DNA of 64,000 nt from Streptomyces sp. JHA26 (GTDB taxonomy: Bacteria > Actinomycetota > Actinomycetes > Streptomycetales > Streptomycetaceae). Positions within the stretch are counted from its first letter, which is position 1, and the number at the start of each line of letters is the position of its first letter. The stretch lies in NCBI RefSeq assembly GCF_002005565.1, contig NZ_BDJC01000018.1, positions 1 to 64,000 of the forward strand, given 5' to 3'. This document shows, piece by piece, positions 37,345 through 47,803 of the stretch. The translations under genes were made by a program, and so were the position numbers. The notes under the pieces were generated by a model, which had not been told where the DNA came from, did not search any database, and saw only the letters and a program-made list of their open reading frames with translations.

Positions 37345-38502
37345 TTACGGCAGGTTGCGCGCCATGACGATGCGCTGGACCTGGTTCGTGCCCTCGTAGA
37401 TCTGCGTGATCTTCGCGTCGCGCATCATGCGCTCCACCGGGTAGTCACGGGTGTAGCCGTAGCCGCCGAGCAGCTGGACGGCGTCCGTGGTGACCTCCAT
37501 CGCCGTGTCCGAGGCGAAGCACTTGGCGGCGGCGCCCAGGTAGGTGAGGTCGGCGTCGCCGCGCTCGGAGGCGGCGGCGGCCTGGTAGGTCAGGGCGCGG
37601 GCGGCCGAGATCTTCATGGCCATGTCGGCGAGCATGAACTGGATGCCCTGGAAGTCGGCGATCGGCTTGCCGAACTGCTTGCGCTCCCGGACGTAGCCCT
37701 TGGCGTAGTCGAGGGCGCCCTGGGCGATGCCGAGGGCCTGGGCGGCGATGGTGATGCGGGTGTGGTCCAGCGTCTTCATCGCGGTGGCGAAGCCGGTGCC
37801 CTCCTCGCCGATCATGCGGTCGGCGGGGATGCGGACGTTGTCGAGGTAGACCTCGCGGGTCGGGGAGCCCTTGATGCCGAGCTTCTTCTCCGGGGCGCCG
37901 AAGGAGACGCCCTCGTCGGACTTCTCGACGACGAAGGCGGAGATGCCCTTGGAGCGCTTGGTGGGGTCGGTGACGGCCATCACCGTGTAGTACTCGGAGA
38001 CGCCGGCGTTGGTGATCCAGCGCTTGACGCCGTTGAGCACCCAGAAGTCGCCGTCGCGCACGGCCTTGGTCTTCATGCCGGCCGCGTCGGAGCCCGCGTC
38101 GGGCTCGGAGAGGCAGTAGGAGAACATGCCGTCGCCCTTGGCGAGCGGGGTCATGTACTTCTTCTTCAGCTCCTCGGAGCCGGAGAGGATCACCGGGAGC
38201 GAGCCGAGCTTGTTCACGGCGGGGATGAGGGAGGAGGACGCGCAGACGCGGGCCACCTCCTCGATGACGATGACCGTGGCGAGGGCGTCGGCGCCCGCGC
38301 CGCCGTACTCCTCGGGGACGTGCACGGCGTGCAGGTCGTTCGCGGTCAGGGCGTCGAGGGCCTCCTGCGGGAAGCGGGCCTCCTCGTCGACCGCGGCGGC
38401 GTGCGGTGCGATCTTCGCCTCGGCCAGCGCGCGGACGGCGTCGCGGAGCATGTCGTGCTCCTCGGACGGGCGGTACAGGTCGAAGTCAGCCGATCCGGCC
38501 AA
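37345..38502 (-). CDS. Acyl-CoA dehydrogenase
   Basis: 385 residues, full length. FAD-dependent alpha,beta-dehydrogenation of acyl-CoA in beta-oxidation or branched-chain amino-acid breakdown. Seen: the first family signature YCLSEPDAGSDAAGMKTKA (near 130), WITNAGVSEYYTVMAVTDP, the FAD segment QLLGGYGYTRDYPVERMMRDAKITQIYEGTNQ, with the Glu of YEGTNQ as catalytic base. Chain length is not readable from sequence alone; short-chain or isobutyryl types are likely. ATG at 38502. A low-GC element lies 38-58 bp upstream (38541-38560). Confidence 0.95.
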   Translation of the reverse strand: MAGSADFDLYRPSEEHDMLRDAVRALAEAKIAPHAAAVDEEARFPQEALDALTANDLHAVHVPEEYGGAGADALATVIVIEEVARVCASSSLIPAVNKLGSLPVILSGSEELKKKYMTPLAKGDGMFSYCLSEPDAGSDAAGMKTKAVRDGDFWVLNGVKRWITNAGVSEYYTVMAVTDPTKRSKGISAFVVEKSDEGVSFGAPEKKLGIKGSPTREVYLDNVRIPADRMIGEEGTGFATAMKTLDHTRITIAAQALGIAQGALDYAKGYVRERKQFGKPIADFQGIQFMLADMAMKISAARALTYQAAAASERGDADLTYLGAAAKCFASDTAMEVTTDAVQLLGGYGYTRDYPVERMMRDAKITQIYEGTNQVQRIVMARNLP

Positions 38503-38540
38503 GGTGTCTCACGCTCCAAAACGCTGTGATGCTGGGCACG

Positions 38541-38560
38541 CTAACTACCGTTAAGTAACC
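38541..38560. promoter_or_regulatory. AT-rich operator-like site upstream of the acyl-CoA dehydrogenase
   Basis: CTAACTACCGTTAAGTAACC shows interrupted symmetry (TAACT / AGTAA arms) in an otherwise GC-rich region, between divergent genes. It may be a regulator site or promoter; the binding protein is unknown. Confidence 0.35.
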
Positions 38561-38683
38561 CAAATTTTAGAACGTCGGCCGTGTCCGTGGATAGGTGAGG
38601 TTGACGACAGCCGCCCAGGAGCTCTCCCCGGCGCCCCGGATATGCTCGGGCGCGCACCCCGGCCGTACACCCCTGGAGCACCC

Positions 38684-40027
38684 ATGGCCCTCAAGATCAC
38701 TGTGATCGGCACCGGCTACCTCGGCGCGACCCACGCGGCGGCCATGGCCGAGCTCGGTTTCGAGGTGCTGGGCCTGGACGTGGTGCCCGAGAAGATCGAG
38801 ATGCTCCAGCGGGGCGAGGTCCCGATGTACGAGCCGGGTCTCGAGGAGCTGCTGCGCGCGCACGTCGCCGGGATCGAGGGGTCCAGCGGCCGGCTGCGCT
38901 TCACCACCGACTTCGCGGAGGTCGCGGCCTTCGGTGACGTGCACTTCCTGTGCGTGAACACGCCGCAGAAGCACGGTGAGTACGCCTGTGACATGTCGTA
39001 CGTCGAGTCCGCGCTGGCCTCGCTCGCACCGCATCTGCGCGGTCCCGCCCTGGTGGTCGGCAAGTCGACCGTGCCCGTGGGCTCCGCCGACCGGCTGGCC
39101 GCCTACCTGGCCGAGCACGCGCCGGCGGGTGACGAGGCCGAGCTGGCCTGGAACCCGGAGTTCCTGCGGGAGGGCTTCGCCGTCCAGGACACGCTGCGGC
39201 CGGACCGGATCGTGGTCGGGGTGCGCGGCGAGCGGGCCGAGAAGCTGCTGCGCGAGGTGTACGCCACGCCGATCGCCGCGGGTTCGCCGTTCGTCGTCAC
39301 CGACTTCCCGACGGCCGAGCTGGTGAAGACCGCCGCGAACTCCTTCCTGGCGACCAAGATCTCCTTCATCAACGCGATGGCGGAGGTCTGCGAGGCCGCC
39401 GACGGTGACGTCGCCAAGCTGGCGGAGGCCATCGGGTACGACGACCGGATCGGGCGGAAGTTCCTGCGGGCCGGGATCGGTTTCGGCGGCGGCTGTCTGC
39501 CGAAGGACATCCGGGCGTTCATGGCGCGCGCCGGTGAGCTGGGTGCCGACCAGGCGCTGACGTTCCTGCGCGAGATCGACTCCATCAACATGCGCCAGCG
39601 CGGCCAGATGGTCGAGCTGGCCCGGCAGACGCTGGGCGGCGGCCCGTTCCTGGGCAAGCGGGTCGCGGTGCTCGGTGCCACCTTCAAGCCCGACTCGGAC
39701 GACGTGCGGGACTCGCCCGCGTTGAACGTCGCGGGGCAGATCCACCTGCAGGGCGGGCAGGTGACGGTGTACGACCCGAAGGGCATGGAGAACGCCCGGC
39801 GGCTGTTCCCGACGCTCGGTTACGCGGACTCGGCGCTGGAGGCGGTGCGGGGTGCGGACGCCGTGCTGCACCTGACGGAGTGGCGGGAGTTCCGCGAGCT
39901 GGACCCGGAGGCGCTGGGCGGGGCCGTGGCGGCGCGGGTGATCCTCGACGGACGCAACGCCCTGGACCCGGAGGTCTGGCGGCGGGCCGGCTGGACGTAC
40001 CGGGCGATGGGCCGGCCGACGGCCTAG
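38684..40027 (+). CDS. UDP-glucose/GDP-mannose dehydrogenase family (probable UDP-glucose 6-dehydrogenase)
   Basis: 447 residues. NAD-dependent four-electron oxidation of a nucleotide sugar to its uronate. Seen: Rossmann loop ITVIGTGYLGATHAAAMAELGFEVLGLD, KSTVPVGSADRLAAYL, the substrate segment EFLREGFAVQDTLRPDRIVVG, NSFLATKISFINAMAEVCE, catalytic Cys271 in FGGGCLPKDIRAF, and the C-terminal GATFKPDSDDVRDSPALNVA. The ATG at 38684 was chosen over an upstream frame extension. UDP-glucuronate would feed envelope polysaccharide synthesis, in line with the LCP and glycosyltransferase genes nearby. Confidence 0.93.
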   Translation: MALKITVIGTGYLGATHAAAMAELGFEVLGLDVVPEKIEMLQRGEVPMYEPGLEELLRAHVAGIEGSSGRLRFTTDFAEVAAFGDVHFLCVNTPQKHGEYACDMSYVESALASLAPHLRGPALVVGKSTVPVGSADRLAAYLAEHAPAGDEAELAWNPEFLREGFAVQDTLRPDRIVVGVRGERAEKLLREVYATPIAAGSPFVVTDFPTAELVKTAANSFLATKISFINAMAEVCEAADGDVAKLAEAIGYDDRIGRKFLRAGIGFGGGCLPKDIRAFMARAGELGADQALTFLREIDSINMRQRGQMVELARQTLGGGPFLGKRVAVLGATFKPDSDDVRDSPALNVAGQIHLQGGQVTVYDPKGMENARRLFPTLGYADSALEAVRGADAVLHLTEWREFRELDPEALGGAVAARVILDGRNALDPEVWRRAGWTYRAMGRPTA

Positions 40028-40040
40028 GACCGCGTGCGGG

Positions 40041-40085
40041 CGGGCGCCGGTTCGGCCGAGGCTCAGTCGGCCGAACCGGCGCCCG
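40041..40085. terminator. Convergent hairpin terminator
   Basis: A perfect 19-bp stem (40041-40059 with 40067-40085) and a 7-nt loop GGCTCAG, between converging genes. This is the longest perfect stem I found in the window. Confidence 0.92.
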
Positions 40086-40136
40086 TGCGCATTCTGCCCC
40101 ACCGGGCGGTGCACGGGCCGGTGGGCGTCCGGTGTC

Positions 40137-40643
40137 TCACGCCTCCTTGGCGCGGTACCGGCGCATCTTGGCCCGCGCTCCGCACACCTGCATCGAGCAC
40201 CAGCGTCCGCGTCCGGCCGGGCTGCGGTCGTAGTACGCCCAGTGACAGTCGGGGGCCTCGCACGCCTTGAGGCGGTTCCAGGTGTCCGCGACCAGCGCTT
40301 CGGCGACGGCGGCGGCGACGCGGGCGGGCAGGGACCCGGTGTGGGCGGGGGTGAGGGCGGCGGAGCCGTCGGCCGGGTCGACCGTCACGACCAGCGGGGC
40401 TCCGGCGAGCAGCTCGCCGAGCGGGGTGACCGTGCGGTGCGGCGGGTGGCCGGCGTGTGCGAGCAGGACCGCGCGCAGGGACTCGCGCAGGTCGCGCGCG
40501 TGCGGTACCTCGTCCTCCGTCAGGCCGAAGCGTTCCCGGCCCTCCGGCGTGCCCAGCGAGTCGGCGCCCGTCTCCAGGTCCAGTGTGTTCACCAGGGCCT
40601 CGATCAGGTCGAGGCCGCCCGGTGCGGGCGATCTCCCACTCAT
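40137..40643 (-). CDS. CGNR-type zinc-finger protein, probable transcription regulator
   Basis: 168 residues. An N-terminal ABATE-like helical region (LDLIEALVNTLDLETGADSLGTPEGRERFGL, DLRESLRAVLLAHAG) is followed near 130 by the zinc finger: CEAPDCHWAYYDRSPAGRGRWCSMQVCGARAKMRRYR. Four cysteines are spaced C-x4-C ... C-x4-C. The name-giving CGNR reads Cys-Gly-Ala-Arg here. The basic end suggests DNA binding. It is divergent from two VOC genes, and the 92-bp gap holds several GTTACC-type half-sites, so it may control them and itself (inference). ATG at 40643. Confidence 0.88.
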   Translation of the reverse strand: MSGRSPAPGGLDLIEALVNTLDLETGADSLGTPEGRERFGLTEDEVPHARDLRESLRAVLLAHAGHPPHRTVTPLGELLAGAPLVVTVDPADGSAALTPAHTGSLPARVAAAVAEALVADTWNRLKACEAPDCHWAYYDRSPAGRGRWCSMQVCGARAKMRRYRAKEA

Positions 40644-40652
40644 GCTTGCGAC

Positions 40653-40714
40653 GTTACCGCCTATGGGGGAGCATGCAGTAACCGTTACCGGTTACCCGCC
40701 TCTTGCAGGTAACC
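40653..40714. promoter_or_regulatory. Cluster of GTTACC/GTAACC half-sites, operator candidate
   Basis: The gap between the CGNR and first VOC gene holds GTTACC (40653), a perfect dyad GTAACC-GTTACC-GGTTAC (40678-40695) and GGTAACC (40708-40714). Five related half-sites in 62 bp is far more than expected in sequence this GC-rich. Confidence 0.55.
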
Positions 40715-40735
40715 ACCGGCTTCAAGGAGGAAGTC

Positions 40736-41107
40736 ATGGCCGTAGCCGAGCTGGGCGTCGTCGTCCTGGACTGTCCCGACCCCCGTGCACTGGCCCGCTT
40801 CTACGCCGACGTGCTCGGCGGCACCGTCGAGGTCCAGAACGACGGTCAGGACGAGTGGGTCGACCTGAAGCTGCCGGGCGGCCAGGCGCTGGCCTTCCAG
40901 GCCGCCCCCGCGTACGTGCCGCCGAAGTGGCCCGGGGACGACGGCGCGCAGCAGTTCCACCTCGACCTCGTCGTGCCGGACCTGGACGCGGCCGAGAAGG
41001 CCGTGCTGGAGCTCGGCGCCCGTCCGCTGGACGCCGAGGACCGGTCCCGCTCGTTCCGCGTTTACGCCGACCCCGCCGGGCACCCGTTCTGCCTCTGTGC
41101 CTGCTGA
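40736..41107 (+). CDS. VOC (glyoxalase/dioxygenase superfamily) protein A
   Basis: 123 residues, one vicinal-oxygen-chelate unit: ELGVVVLDCPDPRALARFYADVLGG, then DEWVDLKLPGGQALAFQAAP, QQFHLDLVVPDLDAAEKAVLELGA, and the end DPAGHPFCLC. The HLD motif could supply a metal ligand, but substrate and reaction cannot be told; members range from fosfomycin-type transferases to carrier or binding proteins. ATG at 40736 follows an AAGGAGG ribosome binding site. The next gene is a close paralog on the same strand. Confidence 0.88.
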   Translation: MAVAELGVVVLDCPDPRALARFYADVLGGTVEVQNDGQDEWVDLKLPGGQALAFQAAPAYVPPKWPGDDGAQQFHLDLVVPDLDAAEKAVLELGARPLDAEDRSRSFRVYADPAGHPFCLCAC

Positions 41108-41135
41108 CCGCACCCATCACACCGGGAGGAACCTC

Positions 41136-41528
41136 ATGGCACCCGTGGCACGTTTCCGTTCCGTCGTCGTCGACTGTCCCGATCCGCGTGCGCTGGCCCG
41201 CTTCTACGCGCAGGTCGCGGGCGGCACTCCTGACGAGGAGGACCCGGACTGGGTGGTGCTCCAGGTGCCGGGAGGGCCGCGGGTGTCCTTCCAGCGGGTG
41301 TCCGACCTCACCCCGCCCCGATGGCCGCGCTCCGACCGCGACGCCCAGCAGTTCCACCTCGACTTCGACGGCGGGGCGACCTGGGAGGAGATGGACGCGG
41401 CGCACGAGAGGGTACTCGCGCTGGGCGCCCGGCCGCTGGACCTGGAGGACCGGGAGAAGAAGGACTTCATGGTGTACGCCGACCCGGCGGGGCATCCGTT
41501 CTGCCTGTGCCGGATCGAGCACGCCTGA
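41136..41528 (+). CDS. VOC (glyoxalase/dioxygenase superfamily) protein B
   Basis: 130 residues and clearly paralogous to the preceding gene: both share VVxDCPDPRALARFYA, a QQFHLDxx block and DPAGHPFCLC. It probably arose by tandem duplication; VOC proteins often work as two-unit dimers, so the pair could form a heterodimer (inference). ATG at 41136 with a GGGAGGA ribosome binding site, 28 bp after gene A, so they are likely co-transcribed. The stop is the first base triplet of a 23-bp tandem duplication. Confidence 0.88.
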   Translation: MAPVARFRSVVVDCPDPRALARFYAQVAGGTPDEEDPDWVVLQVPGGPRVSFQRVSDLTPPRWPRSDRDAQQFHLDFDGGATWEEMDAAHERVLALGARPLDLEDREKKDFMVYADPAGHPFCLCRIEHA

Positions 41529-41571
41529 CGCCGGCGGTGCTCAGCCGTTGACGCCGGCGGTGCTCAGCCGT
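41526..41571. repeat. 23-bp tandem duplication joining two convergent stop codons
   Basis: Two exact 23-bp units, 41526-41548 and 41549-41571. Unit 1 starts with the TGA of VOC gene B; unit 2 contains the TCA (minus-strand TGA) of the dipeptidase-like gene. A single ancestral unit would have carried both stops. Confidence 0.92.
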
Positions 41572-42694
41572 CGAGCGCGGCGATCGTCGCGGTCGACGGC
41601 TGGCGCCGCAGCTGGGTCGCACGGGCGGTGAAGGCCGCTTCCCGTAGCACACGCTGTACGTTTCCCCAGGTCAGCAGGGCGACGTCGGCCTCGTCCCAGC
41701 CGCGGCGCAGCAGTTCGGCGACGAGGCGGGGGTAGCAGGAGGCGTCGCCGAGCTCCAGCGGGTGGGCGGCGCCGGTGTCGTAGGTGCCGGACAGGCCGAC
41801 GCCGTGCGGACCGGCGACGGTGCGGACGTGGTCGAGGTGGTCGGCGACGTCCCGGACGGTCGGGCCGGTCTGCTCGGCGGCCAGCGGCACCATGCACAGC
41901 CCCCCGGCCGCGCCCAGCTCGGCGAGCAGGTCGTCGGGGAGGTTGGCCGGGTGCGGGCGCAGGGCGCGGGCGGCGGAGCGGGTGCACAGCGCGGGCGCCT
42001 TGGAGACGGCGACGGTGCGGCGGACGGTCTGCTCGCCGGCGCCGGAGAGGTCGGCGAGGACGCCGAGCCGGTTCATCTCGCGGACGACCTCCTCGCCGAA
42101 CCGGGTCAGTCCGGTCTCGCTCGCCCAGGAGGTGCCGGTCAGCGTGAGCACCCGCAGGCCGAGGGCGTGCAGGGAGCGCAGGATGCCGAGGCTGTCGCCG
42201 AGCGCGGCGGCTCCGGCGGGGCCGGGCAGCACGGCGACGCGGCCGCAGTTGCGGGCGTCGATGGTCTGTCCGGCGTCGTACGCCAGCCGCAGGCCCTCGG
42301 GGTGGGCGCGGACGACCGTCTTGACCAGGTCGAGCTGCTCCAGGGTGGCGCCGACGGCCCGGTCGCCGTCGATGCCCTCGGGCAGGTGCAGCGACCAGAA
42401 CAGGGCGCCGACGTGTCCTTCGCGCAGCCGGGGCACGTCGGTGTGGACGCCGCTCTCGCCGAGCTCCAGGTCGTACCAGGGCAGGTGCCTGAGCGCCCGG
42501 GGCAGCCCGCAGCAGCCGTCGGCGACGGGGTGGGCGGCCAGTACGGCGCGGGCCCGGGTCAGCGGCTCGTCGTCGGGGTCGGAGACGGGCGCGTAGGGCT
42601 GGGGCGGGAGGATCTCGTCGGGCAGCGGCACGGGCAGGTCGTCGAGCTCGCCGGCCTCGGTTCCGGTGTGCAGGTCGTCCTGGAGGTCTGCCAT
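41564..42694 (-). CDS. M19 dipeptidase paralog lacking the metal ligands
   Basis: 376 residues, with the renal dipeptidase (peptidase M19) fold recognisable along the whole length next to its intact paralog (42872-44050). Aligned by eye, every metal ligand is replaced: His-x-Asp of DGHND becomes Cys61-Cys62-Gly63; the bridging Glu becomes Ala160; His of DLSH becomes Gly218; His of FSHSS becomes Arg239; the catalytic Asp of GGDYDG becomes Thr304; and the substrate Arg of HPRN becomes Ala250. The frame and codon usage are intact, so it looks maintained, not decayed. ATG at 42694 with a GGAG ribosome binding site; an in-frame ATG at 42730 is the alternative. A binding, sensing or partner role is inferred. 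Confidence 0.85.
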   Translation of the reverse strand: MADLQDDLHTGTEAGELDDLPVPLPDEILPPQPYAPVSDPDDEPLTRARAVLAAHPVADGCCGLPRALRHLPWYDLELGESGVHTDVPRLREGHVGALFWSLHLPEGIDGDRAVGATLEQLDLVKTVVRAHPEGLRLAYDAGQTIDARNCGRVAVLPGPAGAAALGDSLGILRSLHALGLRVLTLTGTSWASETGLTRFGEEVVREMNRLGVLADLSGAGEQTVRRTVAVSKAPALCTRSAARALRPHPANLPDDLLAELGAAGGLCMVPLAAEQTGPTVRDVADHLDHVRTVAGPHGVGLSGTYDTGAAHPLELGDASCYPRLVAELLRRGWDEADVALLTWGNVQRVLREAAFTARATQLRRQPSTATIAALDG

Positions 42695-42871
42695 GGCGGG
42701 CTCCGTACGGTCGTCGTGCGTTACGGCCAACCGTCACACGGAGCAGGCGGGGCTTCCTGGTGGGCGGTGCGTTCGGGGGTACGGCGCCCGGGGCCTCGTG
42801 CACGGGGGCGGGACGTACGGGGGCGGGGCGACCGGATGCACCGGCCGCCCCGCCCTCGAGGAGGAGCCGGC

Positions 42872-45719
<2,848 letters not shown>

Positions 45720-45884
45720 ACCCCTAGCGTATCGGCCGCGCGGGGCCCACCGGTTTACCGGCCGTTTCCCCGCCGTCCCCCGGCCCCGTTCCCGTGCGGT
45801 ACCGGCGCCCGCGGGAAGATCGCGTGCCCCGGTGGTTAGCATGGCTGGATCGACGCCAACCGACGGACGGGGGCCTGCACGACC

Positions 45885-46466
45885 ATGGGACATGGTTCCT
45901 CGGGTGCCCATACGGCTCCCCCGGCGCCCCCCGCACCCCGGGACGGCGTGCGGCAGCGGCTCGACCGGCTGGTCCGCGAGGCGCTGAAGTTCGGCGCGGT
46001 GGGCGGCGCGGGAGTGCTGGTCAACCTTCTCGTCTTCAACCTGGTCCGGCACGTGACCGACCTCCAGGTGGTGCGGGCGAGCATCGTCGCCACCGTCGTC
46101 GCGATCGTCTTCAACTACCTGGGCTTCCGCTACTTCACCTACCGGGACCGCGACAAGGGCGGCCGCACCCGTGAGATGACGCTGTTCCTGCTGTTCAGCG
46201 CGGTCGGCCTGGTGATCGAGAACGGCGTGCTCTACACCGCGACGTACGGCTTCGGCTGGGACAGCCCGCTGCAGAGCAACGTCTTCAAGTTCCTCGGCAT
46301 CGGCCTCGGCACGCTGTTCCGCTTCTGGTCGTACCGCAGCTGGGTCTTCCGCACGATGCCCGCGCCCCGGCCTGAGACGCGGCGGGACCCCCTCGGGGAA
46401 CCCGGCCGCCCGGCGGCGGTACGCGAGGCCGACAGCGCCCCCGCGGCCTACCGCCGGCACGGCTAG
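45885..46466 (+). CDS. GtrA-like membrane protein
   Basis: 193 residues with four predicted helices: FGAVGGAGVLVNLLVFNLV, ASIVATVVAIVFNYLGFRYFTY, MTLFLLFSAVGLVIENGVLYT and SNVFKFLGIGLGTLFRFWSYRSWVF. The Asn-rich FNYLGFRYFTYRDR motif is typical of GtrA/DPMS-associated proteins, which help flip or handle polyprenyl-phosphate sugars in envelope glycan synthesis. ATG at 45885. The C-terminus is Pro/Arg-rich and cytoplasmic. With the glycosyltransferase genes elsewhere in the window it fits a lipid-linked sugar pathway (inference). Confidence 0.9.
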   Translation: MGHGSSGAHTAPPAPPAPRDGVRQRLDRLVREALKFGAVGGAGVLVNLLVFNLVRHVTDLQVVRASIVATVVAIVFNYLGFRYFTYRDRDKGGRTREMTLFLLFSAVGLVIENGVLYTATYGFGWDSPLQSNVFKFLGIGLGTLFRFWSYRSWVFRTMPAPRPETRRDPLGEPGRPAAVREADSAPAAYRRHG

Positions 46467-46501
46467 GGTCTGTCGACGTCCTGTCGACGACGGGCCCTAG
46501 C
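46462..46501. terminator. Hairpin containing both convergent stop codons
   Basis: GCTAGGG (46462-46468) pairs with CCCTAGC (46495-46501), with two GTCGAC copies able to pair inside. The TAG of the GtrA gene and the TAG of the histidine kinase lie within the two arms. Confidence 0.6.
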
Positions 46502-47768
46502 GCACCGTCGCCCCCTCGTCCGGCGACGACTTCTTCGGCGGTGTCCGGGACAGGAACAGGCCGAAGACGGGGGGCCTGGACTGGAGCAGCTCCAGGCGGC
46601 CGCCGTCCGCCTCGGCCAGGTCCCGGGCGACGGCCAGGCCGATGCCCGTCGAGTTCCGTCCGCTGATCGTGCGCTCGAAGATCCGCGCCCCCAGGTCGGC
46701 CGGGACGCCCGGCCCCTCGTCGGTGACCTCGACGACCGCCTGGTTGCCCGTGACCCGGGTCCGCAGGGCCACCGTGCCGCCGCCGTGCATCAGGGAGTTC
46801 TCGATCAGCGCGGCCAGCACCTGCGCCACCGCGCCCGGCGTGCCCACGGCCGTCAGGTGCCGCTTGCCCGAGCTGACGATGGCCCGCCCCTCGCTGCGGT
46901 AGGCGGGGCGCCACTCGGCGATCTGCTGCTGGATGACGTCGTCCAGCTCGAAGGTCACGGCGGAGCCGCTGCGCGGGTCGCGGGAGTTCGTCAGCAGCCG
47001 GTCCACGACGTCCGTCAGCCGCTCCACCTGTGACAGCGCGATCGTCGCCTCCTCCTTCACCGTCTCCGGCTCGTCGGTGAGGGTGATCTCCTCCAGTCGC
47101 ATGGACAGCGCCGTCAGCGGCGTGCGCAGCTGGTGGGAGGCGTCGGCGGCCAGGCGGCGTTCGGCGGTGAGCATCCGGGCGATGCGCTCGGCGGAGGCGT
47201 CCAGCACGTCCGCGACGCGGTCCAGCTCGGGGACGCCGTAGCGCTTGTGCCGGGGGCGCGGGTCGCCGGAGCCGAGGCGTTCGGCGGTCTCGGCGAGGTC
47301 GGTCAGCGGGGAGGCGAGGCGGTTGGCCTGGCGGATCGCCAGCAGCACCGCGGCGATCACCGCGAGCAGCGCCACCAGGCCGATGATCAGCAGGGTCCGG
47401 CCGACCTCCCGGGTCACCGAGGAGCGCGGTTCCTCCACGAGGACCGTCTCACCCTCCTCGCCGGTGGCCCTGCCGCGGATGACGTCGCCCTCCGGCTTGC
47501 CGCCGACCTCGATGACCGGCTCGCCGGGGATGCGGATCACGGCGTACCGGGCGTCCGCGACCTGCTCGCGCAGGAAGCTCGCGTCGACGGAACCGGTGCC
47601 GAGCAGCCGGCTGTCCACGATGCTGGCCAGCCGCACCGCCTCCAGGTCCACGCGCTCCTGGGCGGCGGTGCTGATCGTCCGGGCCTCGACGATCACGAGG
47701 GAGACGCCGAAGACGGCGATCACGACGAGCACCACGGCGAGCGTGGACTGGATCAGTCGGCGGCGCAT
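46497..47768 (-). CDS. Two-component sensor histidine kinase
   Basis: 423 residues. TM1 ~8-27, an extracytoplasmic sensor region ~28-130 without a recognisable ligand domain, TM2 ~132-154, a HAMP-like linker, then the H box DASHQLRTPLTALSMRLEEI with phospho-accepting His212. ATP-binding boxes follow: N box LIENSLMHGGG, G1 EVTDEGPGVPAD, and G2 NSTGIGLAVAR. ATG at 47768. It follows the response regulator by 35 bp on the same strand, so it is the cognate kinase. The stimulus is unknown; the divergent peptide transporter gene is a possible target only by position. Confidence 0.94.
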   Translation of the reverse strand: MRRRLIQSTLAVVLVVIAVFGVSLVIVEARTISTAAQERVDLEAVRLASIVDSRLLGTGSVDASFLREQVADARYAVIRIPGEPVIEVGGKPEGDVIRGRATGEEGETVLVEEPRSSVTREVGRTLLIIGLVALLAVIAAVLLAIRQANRLASPLTDLAETAERLGSGDPRPRHKRYGVPELDRVADVLDASAERIARMLTAERRLAADASHQLRTPLTALSMRLEEITLTDEPETVKEEATIALSQVERLTDVVDRLLTNSRDPRSGSAVTFELDDVIQQQIAEWRPAYRSEGRAIVSSGKRHLTAVGTPGAVAQVLAALIENSLMHGGGTVALRTRVTGNQAVVEVTDEGPGVPADLGARIFERTISGRNSTGIGLAVARDLAEADGGRLELLQSRPPVFGLFLSRTPPKKSSPDEGATVR

Positions 47769-47803
47769 GTTCCCCTACGTACCCGCGTGCGGCCCCGGGG
47801 GGC

